Assembly: GCA_033064195.1 (NCBI GenBank)
Contig: JARBJD010000600.1
Span: 1-29,765 of the forward strand
Origin: Blattamonas nauphoetae
Taxonomy: Eukaryota > Preaxostyla > Oxymonadida
Length of the DNA stretch: 29,765 bases
Reading direction: 5' to 3'
Each line of letters begins with the position of its first letter. Position 1 is the first letter of the stretch. Made by a program: the position numbers and the translations under genes. The notes under the pieces are model-generated. The model saw only the letters and a program-made list of their open reading frames with translations, did not search any database and was not told the origin of the DNA. Below, piece after piece: positions 1-9,922 of this stretch.

Positions 1-2319
1 CACAACAGGTGCTTCGATTCATCGACATGATGTCTTACACTGGACCAATGACCTTGGATAATGCAGTCAAAGCCTTCGGAGGTAATACGACACTTCAGAA
101 ATCATTATTTGCTTACGAATCATTTGATTCATCAGATTACGATGTAGTGTTAGCAAACCAGAACCATTCTCCAAATATGAATTCTATTCCAGTCTGAACA
201 ACAGTGAAATGTCCGACAGTGATTATCAATTGTATCTTGATGATTGGAACAAACAAGGCTTCAAGAACCGTTGGGAATATCTCAAGTTCTACAACATCAG
301 AGACGTCAGATGCTTGATTGCACCATTAGACACGTTAATCAATTTAAACTTCCAGTACAAAGTGGATATGTTGCACAATCTCTCATTGTCAGCGAATGCT
401 TCAGCAATCAAGTATGCTTGTGCCTATAAGGAATTTGATATAGATAGGGATTACAATGAATGAATGACGAATCTGGACCAATCAAGATCACCAAACAATA
501 CTGGAAACATAAAGTTGAAGGATATAGGTATCAAGACATGAAAGCACATCGCAATACTGACAACAATGTCATGACAGACTACGACTGGTTTGAACAAAAG
601 TGCAAGAGAGTTTGCTACATCTGCAAGAGTCACTTCTCTCAAGCAGTAAGACCAACGTTAGACAGAATCGACAATTCGAAAGGACATTCAAAGAGAACGT
701 GAAGATCTGCTGACTACTGCAACACGTAGAAGTCAGACAAAGATGAACATCTCACAAGATTGAGAATTCAACTGAAGAAGTATTGCATTTGGAAATCATT
801 ACCAATGACTTTGACACACGAGCAAACATATCACAAACTGAGAGCAGCAGTGACTGGTGGATTATCGAACGTTCAGCACCGACAGAATATCAAAGACGTG
901 ACACCAATCAAACACTTCAAGTATGAAGATGGTGTTGTCAAATCAACCGATACAGAACACATTCTGACTCACGTGTGTGGCGTAGCCTTTAATTCACTGT
1001 ATCCAAGTGCTTTCTCATCGATCAAGAACAAGAACAATCCATACACGAAACACAGAATGTACATGCCAGGACGATGCTTCTTCACCGCAACAGGAGATAG
1101 AGAATGTCGCAAGATCATTGAAGACAAGAATCAGAAGACATTATTTGTTGCTGAATTGAAAGGACACATAGACGAGAGTACATCAATGAGTTCATCAATT
1201 TCCACCAATCTTCAGAAACATTATGGTTAACGCAACAGAGAGAACATTGGAGAGAGACATATTCACTGATGAAGAAACATTGATTAAAGACCGATGATAA
1301 ACAACGGAAGCTGACTCAACTCTGGAGCACACACGATCAGTATATGTTCTTTTCGACATACTATCTGTGGTTCCTCATCGACTATTGCCACTTCATTATT
1401 GATGACGTAAAGAGTGTGATGGTGTTCTCGAGACATGCTGGATTTGAACCATTTGTGACTTCATTCATGAATGATCGAATTGAAGCAATGAAGGTTGGAA
1501 ACAAGGGAAAAGAACAATTCTGTAAGACCAACTTGAATGGAAGCTACGGATATGATGGAATGAACACTGAGAAGTACAACTCAATCACAATCTGCAATGA
1601 GAAGAGAGCATACTTGAAGCAAATGATGAAAGTTGGTAGCGACTCGAGAGATCAATGAGGACAACTACATTGTGATTGAAGACAGAGAGAAAGCATCATG
1701 CAAAACATGTCTACAAGAAGCAGTATTCACTCGACAATGCCAAGTTCTGGTATCTGAATTTCATCTACAATTTCATGTACAAATGCCTAGACATGAACAA
1801 GATTCACTTCTGTGGGGAGACACTGACTCTGCATATTGGGCAATTTGTGGTGATCCAAATGCTGGTATTCATCAACAGTTCGAACATTCTTGCTGACAAA
1901 GAATTCTATGATGCACACAAATATGAATGGTTTCCCAATCCTGAAAAGGAGTTGATGATGAGAAGAAGCTGTTGGGACTAGCAATTGAGAAGGAAGGTGA
2001 ACAAATGATATGTCTTGCACCAAAGTGTTACTCACTAGATGAGAAATGCAAAATCAAAGGAGTGTCTCTGAAGAAAACAACAATATCAAGCAACGACTAT
2101 GTGAAGTGTCTTTATGGAGAGAAAACTGTGACAACAACACTGAACTTCCAAACAAGAAGAATCATAAGCGAAGACAACACTAATGGATTTCAGATCGCTA
2201 AAATACAACAACAGAAACTCAGTCTCAGTGGAATTCATCTGAAGGCAATCGTACTTGACAATGAGTCCTGTCCTCCATTCATTCATGGACTGAAAGCAAC
2301 TGATTATCAAATAGAATAA
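1..2319 (+). pseudogene. protein-primed family B DNA polymerase remnant (copy A)
   Basis: This is the C-terminal part of a Polinton replicative polymerase, which copies the element from protein-primed ends. Visible parts in order: an exonuclease III-like segment (FYNIRDV, near 290-310), a Cys-rich HNH-like insert (CYIC, then LDRIDNSKGH, near 610-700), the palm motif A (FNSLYPS, near 990), a motif B-like segment (KTNLNGSYGYD, near 1530) and motif C (GDTDS, near 1820). The match to the polymerase of copy B is strong throughout. The gene is broken, with roughly six to eight breaks, and its start lies beyond the left edge. The family call is secure from the three polymerase motifs in the expected order. 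The HNH-like label for the insert is an inference from the Cys pairs and the DRIDNS-GH pattern. Confidence 0.85.
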
Positions 2320-2322
2320 TAT

Positions 2323-2342
2323 CAAACTTTGTTTTTGTATAA
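2323..2342 (+). promoter_or_regulatory. AT-rich promoter block before integrase gene, copy A
   Basis: A T-rich stretch followed by TTTTTGTATAA directly before an ATG. It matches the block found before most other Polinton genes in the window. The match is positional and by eye; a promoter role is inferred. Confidence 0.5.
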
Positions 2343-4325
2343 ATGAACACTCGACAATTGAATCAACAGCAGATCGATACACTCGTAAATAGATTACTTC
2401 AGAGTACAAAACACTCTCCAACCAAAATTTATGAAATCAAATGGAGTTCAACAAACATTTTACCAGTCTATATTGTCAATGATTCACATGGAGAATTCGA
2501 TGCTAATGATAGTACATATTTTAATGATTGGTTGAATGGTGAATTACCTCCTGATCTATCAACTTATTCAGGACGAAAAGTAGTTCAACAATTTGTAAAG
2601 CAATTCCTAGACAAAACAACAAGTGACTCCAGAGCTGAACAAGCATACAAAGCATATCAACAATAGTATTACGAAGCACAAGATATTCACTTTGGACAAT
2701 CTTTCATTCCAGCGACTGTACCGATGGAAACACCAATGCAACCATCAACTCTCCCCCCTGGGAGGCGCTCGAAGCCTTTAGCAAGACTCTCACTCTGGGA
2801 GGGTTCGAAGCCTCTGGCGAGACAAGTTCAACACTTTCGTCATCAATCAGAGTTGGAAAGAAGAGACAGTTAAAACCAAGTCATTCACATCATGAATTTC
2901 CAGCAAGGGAGAGACGATACAATGAAGATCTATTTCTGACTATATCACAAGTGCCAGACACCATTTCCAGAAATCCTTCAGAGGTTGTCCGTACTGAACC
3001 AACCACAAGGCAAGTACTAGAAATGTTGGAACAAATGAAAGGACAGTTCGACTATCAACAAAAAGACAATTCAGAAGATGAACAAATCAAAGCAGAGAAT
3101 TCAATTATGGATAATCAACAACGCATGGCACAATTCATCACTAATAAGATTGTGGAGACAAAGAAGATGAACCGAGACATGTTTGTTCTGTCACACATTA
3201 GCAGAAGTATTGGTAGTGACGAAACTGATTTCATTCTTGCTCATCCTAAACAAATCCCATTTGGTGGAAGATCATTTCAAGATTGGTACGAGGAATACGT
3301 TCATAGATGGAGTCTCGCCAATTCAAAACAAACAACATTGAGAGGAAAGAAACGTGAAGCAATCACTAATGGATCACTCATGATTCCTACTCCGATAGAG
3401 AAAATCCAATATCCATTTCGATCAAAGATGCAATTCATGTCAAAAGACATCACTGGAGATCCACATCAGACATCAGACAGAAAGGTTCCTCAGAAATGTG
3501 ACAGACCTTACTTTTCTCCCAAGTTTGGATCATGGGAAATTGATCTTGTATTCATCCAATCACCAACGTCAAAAACAGTACTTCAGATGTATCTGTTTGC
3601 TATGAACATCAACACCAAATACTTAGTTGTGATTCCAGTTCTGGATAAGTCATGGAGCAAAGTCAAGACAGCAATCAATGATCTGATTAACCATCGTGGA
3701 GTTCAGGTGAATAACATTCGTGGTGATGGAGAAGCAGCATGGACAAGTGGAGAAGCATCAGAGTATTTCAAGCAACAGAAAGTCAGCACATATTTCACAA
3801 GTTCGCCATTCACTAATCACAACAGAATTGTCGATCGAGTGATTAGAACAATTAGAGATGGATTCCAGGACAATGCAACACAGATGGCGAATCATTCACT
3901 GATGAATCAGATGGTGGAATACTACAACATGACTCCACATCGAGCATACTGGAACAAATTCACTCCACAGCAAGCACAAAACAATCGTGAAATTGAAGCT
4001 CTGTATATCTCCTCATGTGAAGAACAATTAAAGAACATTCAAAGACAGCAGACGACACAGATGCTGTGGAAATACAAACCAGGAAACATATTGCTGATTC
4101 ACTTTGATTTGGACAAGACTGCAGCCAAGTTTCAGAAGAAGCGTAGACAATTTCAATTTGTTGGACAATTCATTGATTACAAACACTGGAATGTTGTAGC
4201 TACAATATTGAATGGACTGACGTGTCTGTCAAAGTTGTCTACGTTCCAATCCAACACACAAAGTTCCATGCAGACTCTATTGACGACTTAACTCCAGAGT
4301 TCATTGGTGAATTCAATTTAGTTTA
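2343..4325 (+). pseudogene. retrovirus-type integrase remnant (copy A)
   Basis: Polinton integrase inserts the element through an RNase H-fold catalytic core. The first part (2343-2666, starting MNTRQLNQQQ) is a variable N-terminal region also seen in copy B. The core region (from about 2951) has a WEIDLVF segment and an IRGDGEAAW segment at the first two acidic positions expected of the fold, then HNRIVDRVIRTIRD, followed by a C-terminal basic, SH3-like tail with QKKRRQFQFVGQF. The protein is about 85-90% identical to that of B through the core, by eye. It is broken, with about two or three breaks. A short GC-rich repeat lies inside it at about 2745-2830 and is absent from B. There is no gag or reverse transcriptase nearby, so this is not a retrovirus. 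Confidence 0.83.
2745..2830 (+). repeat. GC-rich short direct repeat inside copy A integrase region
   Basis: Two imperfect units, each with a CTGGGAGG start, a TCGAAGCCT core and a GCAAGAC or GCGAGAC end. The second unit can fold as GAGG-loop-CCTC. The stretch is clearly richer in GC than its surroundings and has no counterpart in copy B, so it looks like a later insert or a local expansion. A partly similar core (TTCGAAGTCTTGACGAGAC) occurs in the coiled-coil gene of A near 4659. Confidence 0.55.
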
Positions 4326-4340
4326 AATCAAAAATGTTTC

Positions 4341-4361
4341 AAATATTTTTATTCCATTGAA
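4341..4361 (+). promoter_or_regulatory. AT-rich promoter block before coiled-coil gene, copy A
   Basis: ATATTTTTATTCCATTGAA directly precedes the ATG. The same block, nearly identical, precedes the matching gene of copy B on the minus strand at about 17127-17147. Confidence 0.5.
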
Positions 4362-4718
4362 ATGTCATCACTGAAAATTTTAGAACCGTTTGATCCTGAA
4401 CAGAAAGAGTTCACAAACATCCACGACTTTCAGAGATACTTGGAAGAATAGAAAGAACTGAATAAATACACAACTCAGAAACTGAATAGGTTCATCAGAA
4501 TCGATGGATACAGAATCACAAAAATAAGAGGTGAGATAGCACTTAGGAAGGTTAGTATTGATAGTACGTATGGTTCGAATTCATTATCGATTGATCAAAG
4601 ATTATCAGACATTGAGGAATCTACACGAACATTGACAGATACTCTCAGCATGAGGCTTCGAAGTCTTGACGAGACTATTGGAAACCTTCTACAAGAGCTC
4701 TCTGACCCTTCTGATTAA
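4362..4718 (+). pseudogene. small coiled-coil protein remnant (copy A)
   Basis: Counterpart of the 119-residue gene of copy B (16767-17126). The start MSSLKILEPFDPEQK is shared, as is a C-terminal heptad-like stretch ending near LDETI. The gene lies between integrase and ATPase, and its 3' end overlaps the 3' end of the oppositely oriented ATPase by about 30 bases, as in B. Function is unknown. It is broken, with about one break. The conserved position and overlap suggest it is a standard part of this Polinton lineage. Confidence 0.7.
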
Positions 4719-5543
4719 TCCATCTTTGTTTATTTCATTGAGTACGACTCCATCGGTATTGTATCGAAGAATGATTGCTTCACACTTTTGTTTTCGTTGA
4801 TAGACATTCCAGAATTGTGGTATATCAATTGGTGAGTTCAATTGAGGATATACTCGACTGATTCGTTCTTTGTTGAATCCTCCAAAGATCCACATTGAAT
4901 CAATGTTTGACTTCATATCTGCTGACAAACTGAAGAGCTCATGCAACGTCAGAAAGAATGTGAATTTCGGTTGTCGATTCTCCAGTAGTAGGTCCATTAT
5001 TGTCATTCTATTTTTGGATGTTCTCCGTTCACCAAGGATCCTACGACAGTCATCCAAGAGGATAATCGTTTGGAGATTCTTAACAGAGAAATCATCAATG
5101 TAGAGCGACTCGAACAGTTCATCTCTGCATTCATCAGTAATTCTGTTTTGCCATTGATTGTCAATGATCTCTTCATAAGCCGCTTTAGACTGAGATAGTT
5201 CCAACAGAAAGGGAAGTGCATCGTCGTATTTAACTTTGACGTACGGAACGTTCAGTATTGGTTTGTATTTATCGAAGGTTGGATCAATATTCTTGTCAGT
5301 AACGAATACAAAGAGGTGAAACAGTTCATTCCTGACATTAACATTTTGGAGTTTGGCAACCTCTCGAAGAGCATTGAATGTTTTTCCACTTCCTCTATTT
5401 CCAACCAGGACATTGACACTATTGCGATTGAAATTTAGGTCTGGATGAATCTGAGATTGCACTTCATGAGAAACATTCCAACTAGATGCTTCACTTAATT
5501 GTGCATTCACATATGTTGTTAGGGACTGATTAGTTTTATTCAT
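4689..5543 (-). CDS. FtsK/HerA-type genome-packaging ATPase (copy A)
   Basis: A 284-residue protein starting MNKTNQSLTTYVNAQ. It has a Walker A motif GNRGSGKT at about residues 48-55 and a Walker B segment TIILLDDC at about residue 160, which places it with the Polinton and adenovirus-like packaging ATPases that drive DNA into capsids. The match to the ATPase of copy B is about 95% by eye. The N-terminus is about 19 residues shorter because B carries an extra GC-rich insert there. The frame looks whole. It is transcribed away from the unknown gene at 5603, sharing a short intergenic promoter region, and its 3' end overlaps the coiled-coil gene. It is part of a fossil element. Confidence 0.87.
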   Translation of the reverse strand: MNKTNQSLTTYVNAQLSEASSWNVSHEVQSQIHPDLNFNRNSVNVLVGNRGSGKTFNALREVAKLQNVNVRNELFHLFVFVTDKNIDPTFDKYKPILNVPYVKVKYDDALPFLLELSQSKAAYEEIIDNQWQNRITDECRDELFESLYIDDFSVKNLQTIILLDDCRRILGERRTSKNRMTIMDLLLENRQPKFTFFLTLHELFSLSADMKSNIDSMWIFGGFNKERISRVYPQLNSPIDIPQFWNVYQRKQKCEAIILRYNTDGVVLNEINKDGLIRRVRELL

Positions 5544-5602
5544 TTCTGATTTATCTCTAATTCATAATTACTTTTGGATTTTTTATTTTGTATGAAATAC
5601 AC
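5544..5602. promoter_or_regulatory. divergent promoter region, copy A
   Basis: A 59-base gap between the divergent starts of the ATPase and the unknown gene at 5603. It contains a T-run and ATTTTGTATGAAA just before the plus-strand ATG, almost the same as in the matching gap of copy B (15816-15875). Two-way promoter use is inferred from the layout. Confidence 0.5.
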
Positions 5603-5986
5603 ATGACTGAAAAGATAGTGTACCAACAATCAGCAACGTTAAGACAACCAAAAAGATTCGCAGCAGAAACTCAAGCAGCATTGAAAAAAATCTTTGCTGA
5701 AGATGATATCAGAACCACAATCAATCGTGCGTTAAAAAGTGTTCCATCAGCGTTAGAATACATTGAGAGAAACGAACTCAATTGGGAAGTGATAGTGGAA
5801 CAATATGGCAAAGTTCCAGATGTAATGGTCTATGACAAAGAAACTAAAGATCTCGTCGCAGTTAATGGATTCATGTTCGCGCCATATACAAATAGACCCG
5901 TCAAAGAGACTTACTACTCAATGAATCCAACACCAGAAATGAGAAGACAAAACAAGTACAAAACATTCTATCAGGATCATGAGTAG
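5603..5986 (+). pseudogene. unknown Polinton gene, N-terminal part only (copy A)
   Basis: Starts MTEKIVYQQSATLRQPKRF and matches the unknown gene of copy B (14865-15815) from about residue 25 onward, with shared segments such as GKVPDVMVYDK and YYSMNPTP. Only about the first third is present, because homology to B ends near 5986 at the edge of copy A. The N-terminus of both copies is basic, but the exact residues differ. Function is unknown. The position next to the ATPase and before the capsid genes suggests a virion or packaging-related role. The ATG at 5603 is preferred over the upstream TTG because it aligns with the start in B. Confidence 0.7.
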
Positions 5987-6238
5987 TGTATAGAACGAAT
6001 AGGGAACCCCCGCTCCTTAGACGATACTACTGTGCAAAATCATAATGCAGATTGACACAACAATCGGTGTGATCATTCTGTTGTTCTTTCAAAGCAAATT
6101 GACATTCCCAGAAGCCCCAATTGCACAATCAGCAATTATTTGAGAGGTCCACCTGACCTTCAAATGCTCAGAAACGATTTGAATGATTCCGAACGTTGTT
6201 TGTATTGATTCTTGTCAACAATGAGATCAAAAATGTTC
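5987..6238. other. unassigned stretch between copies A and B
   Basis: About 250 bases with no similarity that I can see to either Polinton copy. The plus strand has some open stretches with a coding-like look, but nothing recognisable. It could be host DNA, a piece of another Polinton, or part of A that B lacks. No clean 6-bp target duplication joining it to the right flank of B was found. Confidence 0.5.
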
Positions 6239-8580
6239 AGGTCAACATCGATTTTTCAAGTTTTTTCCCTTTTTCACACAAATCCATTGAAACCAACAGT
6301 TGAACCACTTCGAAAAATTCTGAAAAAATTCTAAAATCTCGGGGACATAGTCGGTCGTCGACCAAAAGAGGTTTGATCAAAATCGGTTGAGAATTCGTGG
6401 AGTTACGTACCGAACTTTGGTCCAAAAAGTGACCAAAAAAGTCGATGTTGCGATTTTGCTACTATGAACTGCTTTATGGCTCAAATTGTGTTCAAACACG
6501 TTTGATTGTGACGGAAATCATTTTGAAAGGTAGGATTTTCGATAAAAAGCACTTTCTGAAAAAAAAGTTTGATCCGACCCATTGAGATTTTTTACGAGTC
6601 GATTTTTCCATGAAAAGGTATGGACGTTCGGGACTATGTCCTTTTGATCACTTTTTGCCCTCTTATGGTGCTTTTGTGTGTTAAACTGCTTGTTGACGCC
6701 TTTTGGTGTCATTCATCTCGGAAAACTTTTGACACCTCATCGTTCAGACATTTTTTCTTCAATTTTCATTTCTCACTATTTTCGCTTCTTCCACTTCACA
6801 ATTATGTTCATCCGAGGCTTTTCAGAGATTTTTTCTCACCTCGTGACATTAGTTCACTTTTTATGACCGTTTTTCACTTCACCATCTTGAAGACACCATT
6901 TTCACACTACTGTTCCTCACATCACTTTTTTATCGCGTTTTCTCATACAGCCCTTCCGTTCTCACCATTCGAGAAGGCTGTGCTTGAATTTTCAGAATTT
7001 TTTGTTCATTAGTTCTTTCACAATTTGACTTTTTCGTCTTTTCACTTCACAACTTTTCACAGTATTTTGATGTTTGTACGCCACTTCAGTCTCTTGTTTC
7101 TCTCACTTCACTCTCCCAGGTTCACTAATCATTTGTTCCACATTCTCTCTCATTCCCCTCAATTCACCTGCTTTTTTTCCTTCGTTTCACCCACTTCAGC
7201 ACATAATTATGTTTCATTTTTGACTGTTTTTCTCTCATAATTAGAGCAAAAGTGATCGAAAAAAGCCAAAATGAAACGGGCAAGTACAATAGCGAACAGT
7301 GAAATGACGATCGTGATAATGACGTGAAATTTGTTGTCAATATTGAAAACAGAGTCGATGTTCACCTTTCAATTGCATAAAAAAACAAGAAAGTTTGAGA
7401 AAAACGAGTGAAATGAGCAATGAGTGATTCGAAGACAGAGATCTGATGCAGATCGCGATCCGTCAGATCCTCGGCACAAATTGGGAATTTGAGCAAACAA
7501 AAATAAGTACAAATTGAGGAAAAGTAGTTTGAGTCGAAACAAACATGAATGAAGTGAGAAAAACCAATACTCAAAGAAAAGATGAGAACGGGGAAGTGAT
7601 CGAACATGAGATGATAAGTACTGAAAACAAAGTGACAAGACAAACAAAAACAGGTCAAACAAGAGTGAATAAAGAGGAAAATCAACGTGAAAAGGTCAAT
7701 AATTGGTAAAAATGCAGAGACATGACGTCCGCAGAGATCGATCCTAAAAAGTGGAGAAAAGAGATGAAAATGATTAAACGAGAATGAAAACAAGAAAAAG
7801 AAAGATAAAATGAGAAGAAAGGAGGTGGTTTGAAGAGAGAAGATACAACATACACAGCATAATTTCGACGGTTGATGGTTTGACCAATTCAAGGAGACCT
7901 GTTGAAAAAGAAGAGAGAGAACATATGAAAATCGATGAAATAAGAATGAAGAAAGAAGAAAATGAGAGTGACATACTCAATATTACAGAAAAGTTCCAAG
8001 TTGGAGAGACGACAAGGATCGAATCTTAAAAGTAGAGAATAGAGCTGATGATGAGAAAACGATGATGAAAGCAATTGAAGGAATGAGAAGAAAAGAAGAA
8101 ACAAGTATGTTTTGAGTGATGAGAAACAACATACAATGAACACCTGAGAAAGGTGAAGATCGGTCATTTCATAGACGTCTATAGAAAAAGAAGAGACAAA
8201 ACATATTAAAATGAAAGGAAAAAGATGTGAGAAAGAAGAGAATGAGGTCGGTATGATGAAGATTCCGAAAAAATTCCGAGATAATGAATGAACAAAATCG
8301 GGTTGAACATGTAAACAAAAAAATGATGTTGAGAAAACGAAGCATACTGTGACAATACTATGCATTGGATCATTCCATAAAACGATGAATTAGAACGAAA
8401 TGAACATTTTTTGGAAAATGAGTGATCGATCCCATATTTTGGTTAGTTTTTGGAAAATACAAGGAAAGTGTTATTGACATTGTCGGCTCTAGAATATGTT
8501 GGGAAAATACACAGAAAGTGATTGAACATAATTTCATTGTTTCTAAAATTGTTTTGACTTTTTTATTTTGTATAAAATGA
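6239..8580 (+). repeat. left terminal inverted repeat of copy B
   Basis: About 2.34 kb that matches the reverse complement of 23889-27779 once the Tc1-type insertion is removed. By eye the arms agree at around 90%, with small indels and a 15-base length difference near the outer end. The inner boundary falls at the start codon of the fibre gene, since the matching arm also reads up to an ATG. It holds no credible gene. The plus strand is pyrimidine-rich at about 6650-7240 and purine-rich at about 7380-8340, which creates long but meaningless open frames rich in F, S and L. A 10-base palindrome, GATCGCGATC, lies near 7453. Confidence 0.9.
8559..8576 (+). promoter_or_regulatory. TIR-borne promoter block of fibre gene
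   Basis: TTTTTATTTTGTATAAA directly before the ATG at 8577. The same block in mirror image serves the last gene at the other end (23892-23909), because both copies are the inner edge of the TIR. Confidence 0.6.
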
Positions 8581-9497
8581 ATCGACAAAAATACAATTCA
8601 CAAATGATTGAGAAAATGATTGATCATAATCTTTCGACGATCACTGAGAATGCAGCAGTCATTCACTCACTACAGACGGAATTAGAAACGAATCAGGAAG
8701 AAGTCGACACACTAAAGAAGACAACTGAAGCACACAAGACAGCAATATCATCAATCCAAAACGTCGTTTCAACAAATGGATCAATCACTTGTTCAGCTGG
8801 TATTGCAACACCAGAAATTGGAGGATTGATCAATGTGAATGGAGCGAAGTGGAATATATCAGAGGGATCACTTCCGAAGTATCCTGGAACATATCCGGCT
8901 TCAACATTTAAGTCTGGTATTTCAATTTCGCAATCGATTGCAGAAACATCTGGAATTCAGTTCAATGGTGATGGCATTATTATGTGGTCTCCCTGTGACA
9001 CACCAGCTTTGTATTACTATGATGAGGATACTGGTTCAGGAGTGTTTTCAATATCATCAACTGGAAGTTTTTCTCAACTGTCAGACAGAAGAGTCAAATG
9101 GAATATTGTTCCATACCCTAATGTTCTTGAACAATTGAATAAAGTCGAAATTGTGCAGTATCAGTTCAACACATTCGACTCGAAGATCAGCAAAGTCACA
9201 AAGCAAATAGAGAATGAGACAGATGAAGAACACTTGAAGAATTGCAAAGAGAAATGTGAATGTCTGAAGAAGGAAAGTGAGAAGAAACACATTGGTGTGA
9301 TTGCACAACAGATCCAAGAAATCTTTCCTGAAGTCGTGAATGATTCCAATCCAGATTGTCTTCAAGTTGATTATGCAGAACTCTCTTGCTTCTGTGTGAA
9401 AGCCATTCAGGAATTGTGCTCTATTGTTGGACAACAACAGACACTCATCAATGAACTGATCCAAAAATATAATACACTGAGTAGTATTCCAACATGA
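8577..9497 (+). CDS. fibre-like protein with S74-type chaperone domain
   Basis: A 306-residue protein. Residues about 8-65 look like a coiled coil (TENAAVIHSLQTELETNQEE and following). Residues about 70-165 are rich in G, S and T and beta-prone. From about residue 165 there is a C-terminal domain with LSDRRVKWNI, KKHIGVIAQQIQEIFPEVV and LQVDYAELSCFCVKAIQEL. That pattern is the intramolecular chaperone (peptidase S74) domain, known from phage tail spikes and the host MYRF factors, which trimerises a fibre and then cleaves itself off. This suggests a trimeric attachment fibre of the particle. The ATG at 8577 is preferred over TTG at 8568 because it sits right after the promoter block. Its 3' end overlaps the next gene, on the opposite strand, by 50 bases. 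The frame looks whole. Confidence 0.75.
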   Translation: MNRQKYNSQMIEKMIDHNLSTITENAAVIHSLQTELETNQEEVDTLKKTTEAHKTAISSIQNVVSTNGSITCSAGIATPEIGGLINVNGAKWNISEGSLPKYPGTYPASTFKSGISISQSIAETSGIQFNGDGIIMWSPCDTPALYYYDEDTGSGVFSISSTGSFSQLSDRRVKWNIVPYPNVLEQLNKVEIVQYQFNTFDSKISKVTKQIENETDEEHLKNCKEKCECLKKESEKKHIGVIAQQIQEIFPEVVNDSNPDCLQVDYAELSCFCVKAIQELCSIVGQQQTLINELIQKYNTLSSIPT

Positions 9498-9891
9498 GAT
9501 CAACCAGAAATTCATAGTACTCTTTTATTATTTTTCCATTGATTGTCTCTGATGTTTCCATCTCGATTGACTCACCAGAACTGTCTTTGAACCAGATCTT
9601 CACAATAGATTGTCGAGTAGTTAATTCCCACTTCTTTCGCTTCGCAATCTGTTCATTGCAGAAAGCAACATATGAATCATTGAATGCATCAGTCTGGATC
9701 CAATCACCATGGATTGGTATGTGCTGCGGTACATCTTTTGAAATGACTGTCGATGCATCATTAATCTCTTCTTTCACATGGATGAGTTTGCAGTCAAGAA
9801 AGTGAATGTATTTTTGTTTTCTTGAATTGGTAAAATCAGGAGGGAGTTGAGCAGTGTGAGAATTCTGAATTGAGAAGTAACGTTTGACCAT
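9448..9891 (-). CDS. unknown 147-residue Polinton protein
   Basis: Starts MVKRYFSIQNSHTAQLPPDF and ends in a hydrophobic, tyrosine-rich tail. It has no signal peptide or membrane helix that I can see. It looks like an alpha/beta mix, with a middle part rich in charged residues (NEQIAKRKKWELTTRQSIVK). It lies just downstream of the second capsid-like gene, is oriented with the capsid block, and its 3' end overlaps the fibre gene by 50 bases. It has the shared AT-rich block upstream. I do not recognise the family. The position suggests a minor virion or fibre-base component, but that is inference. Confidence 0.65.
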   Translation of the reverse strand: MVKRYFSIQNSHTAQLPPDFTNSRKQKYIHFLDCKLIHVKEEINDASTVISKDVPQHIPIHGDWIQTDAFNDSYVAFCNEQIAKRKKWELTTRQSIVKIWFKDSSGESIEMETSETINGKIIKEYYEFLVDLMLEYYSVYYIFGSVH

Positions 9892-9914
9892 TTGTGATTT
9901 CTACAAAAATAAAA
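9892..9914 (-). promoter_or_regulatory. AT-rich promoter block of 147-residue gene
   Basis: Reads ATTTTATTTTTGTAGAAATC on the minus strand, ending a few bases before the ATG. It matches the shared block of this element with a slightly longer spacer. Confidence 0.5.
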
Positions 9915-9922
9915 TATTCAAT

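Larger units (their letters stand above)
1..5986 (+). mobile_element. Polinton/Maverick copy A, partial fossil
   Basis: This is the right-hand part of a Polinton whose left part lies outside the window. The gene order is polymerase, integrase, small coiled-coil gene, ATPase on the opposite strand, then the first part of an unknown gene. It is the same order as copy B read backwards, and the proteins match B closely (packaging ATPase about 95% identical by eye). Homology to B stops near 5986, so the capsid half of A is absent. The copy is broken, with about ten breaks in the part visible here. It is a diverged sister of B rather than a recent duplicate, because several genes differ in length and in their N-terminal sequences. 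Confidence 0.88.

Noticed and set aside
2780-2830. tRNA-like T-arm or Pol III B-box (GGGTTCGAAGCCTC)
   Set aside because: Only a T-arm-like hairpin is present, with no cloverleaf around it, and it is part of a two-unit repeat in a decayed integrase region.
2951-4291. Retrovirus or LTR retrotransposon as source of the integrase
   Set aside because: No reverse transcriptase, gag or LTRs are nearby. The gene sits between a protein-primed polymerase and a packaging ATPase, which is the Polinton arrangement.
6620-7240. Plus-strand open frames in the outer left TIR (130 and 71 codons)
   Set aside because: Low-complexity pyrimidine-rich DNA. The mirrored frames in the right arm differ in length and sequence, so there is no sign of protein-level constraint.
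7362-8365. Long minus-strand open frames of 158 and 176 codons rich in F, S and L in the left TIR
   Set aside because: They come from purine-rich plus-strand composition, have no matching intact frame in the right arm, and lack the shared promoter block.
8568-8576. TTG start nine bases upstream of the fibre gene ATG
   Set aside because: The TTG lies inside the conserved promoter block; the ATG at 8577 is the natural start. The same reasoning applies at 23891, 14827 and 5603.
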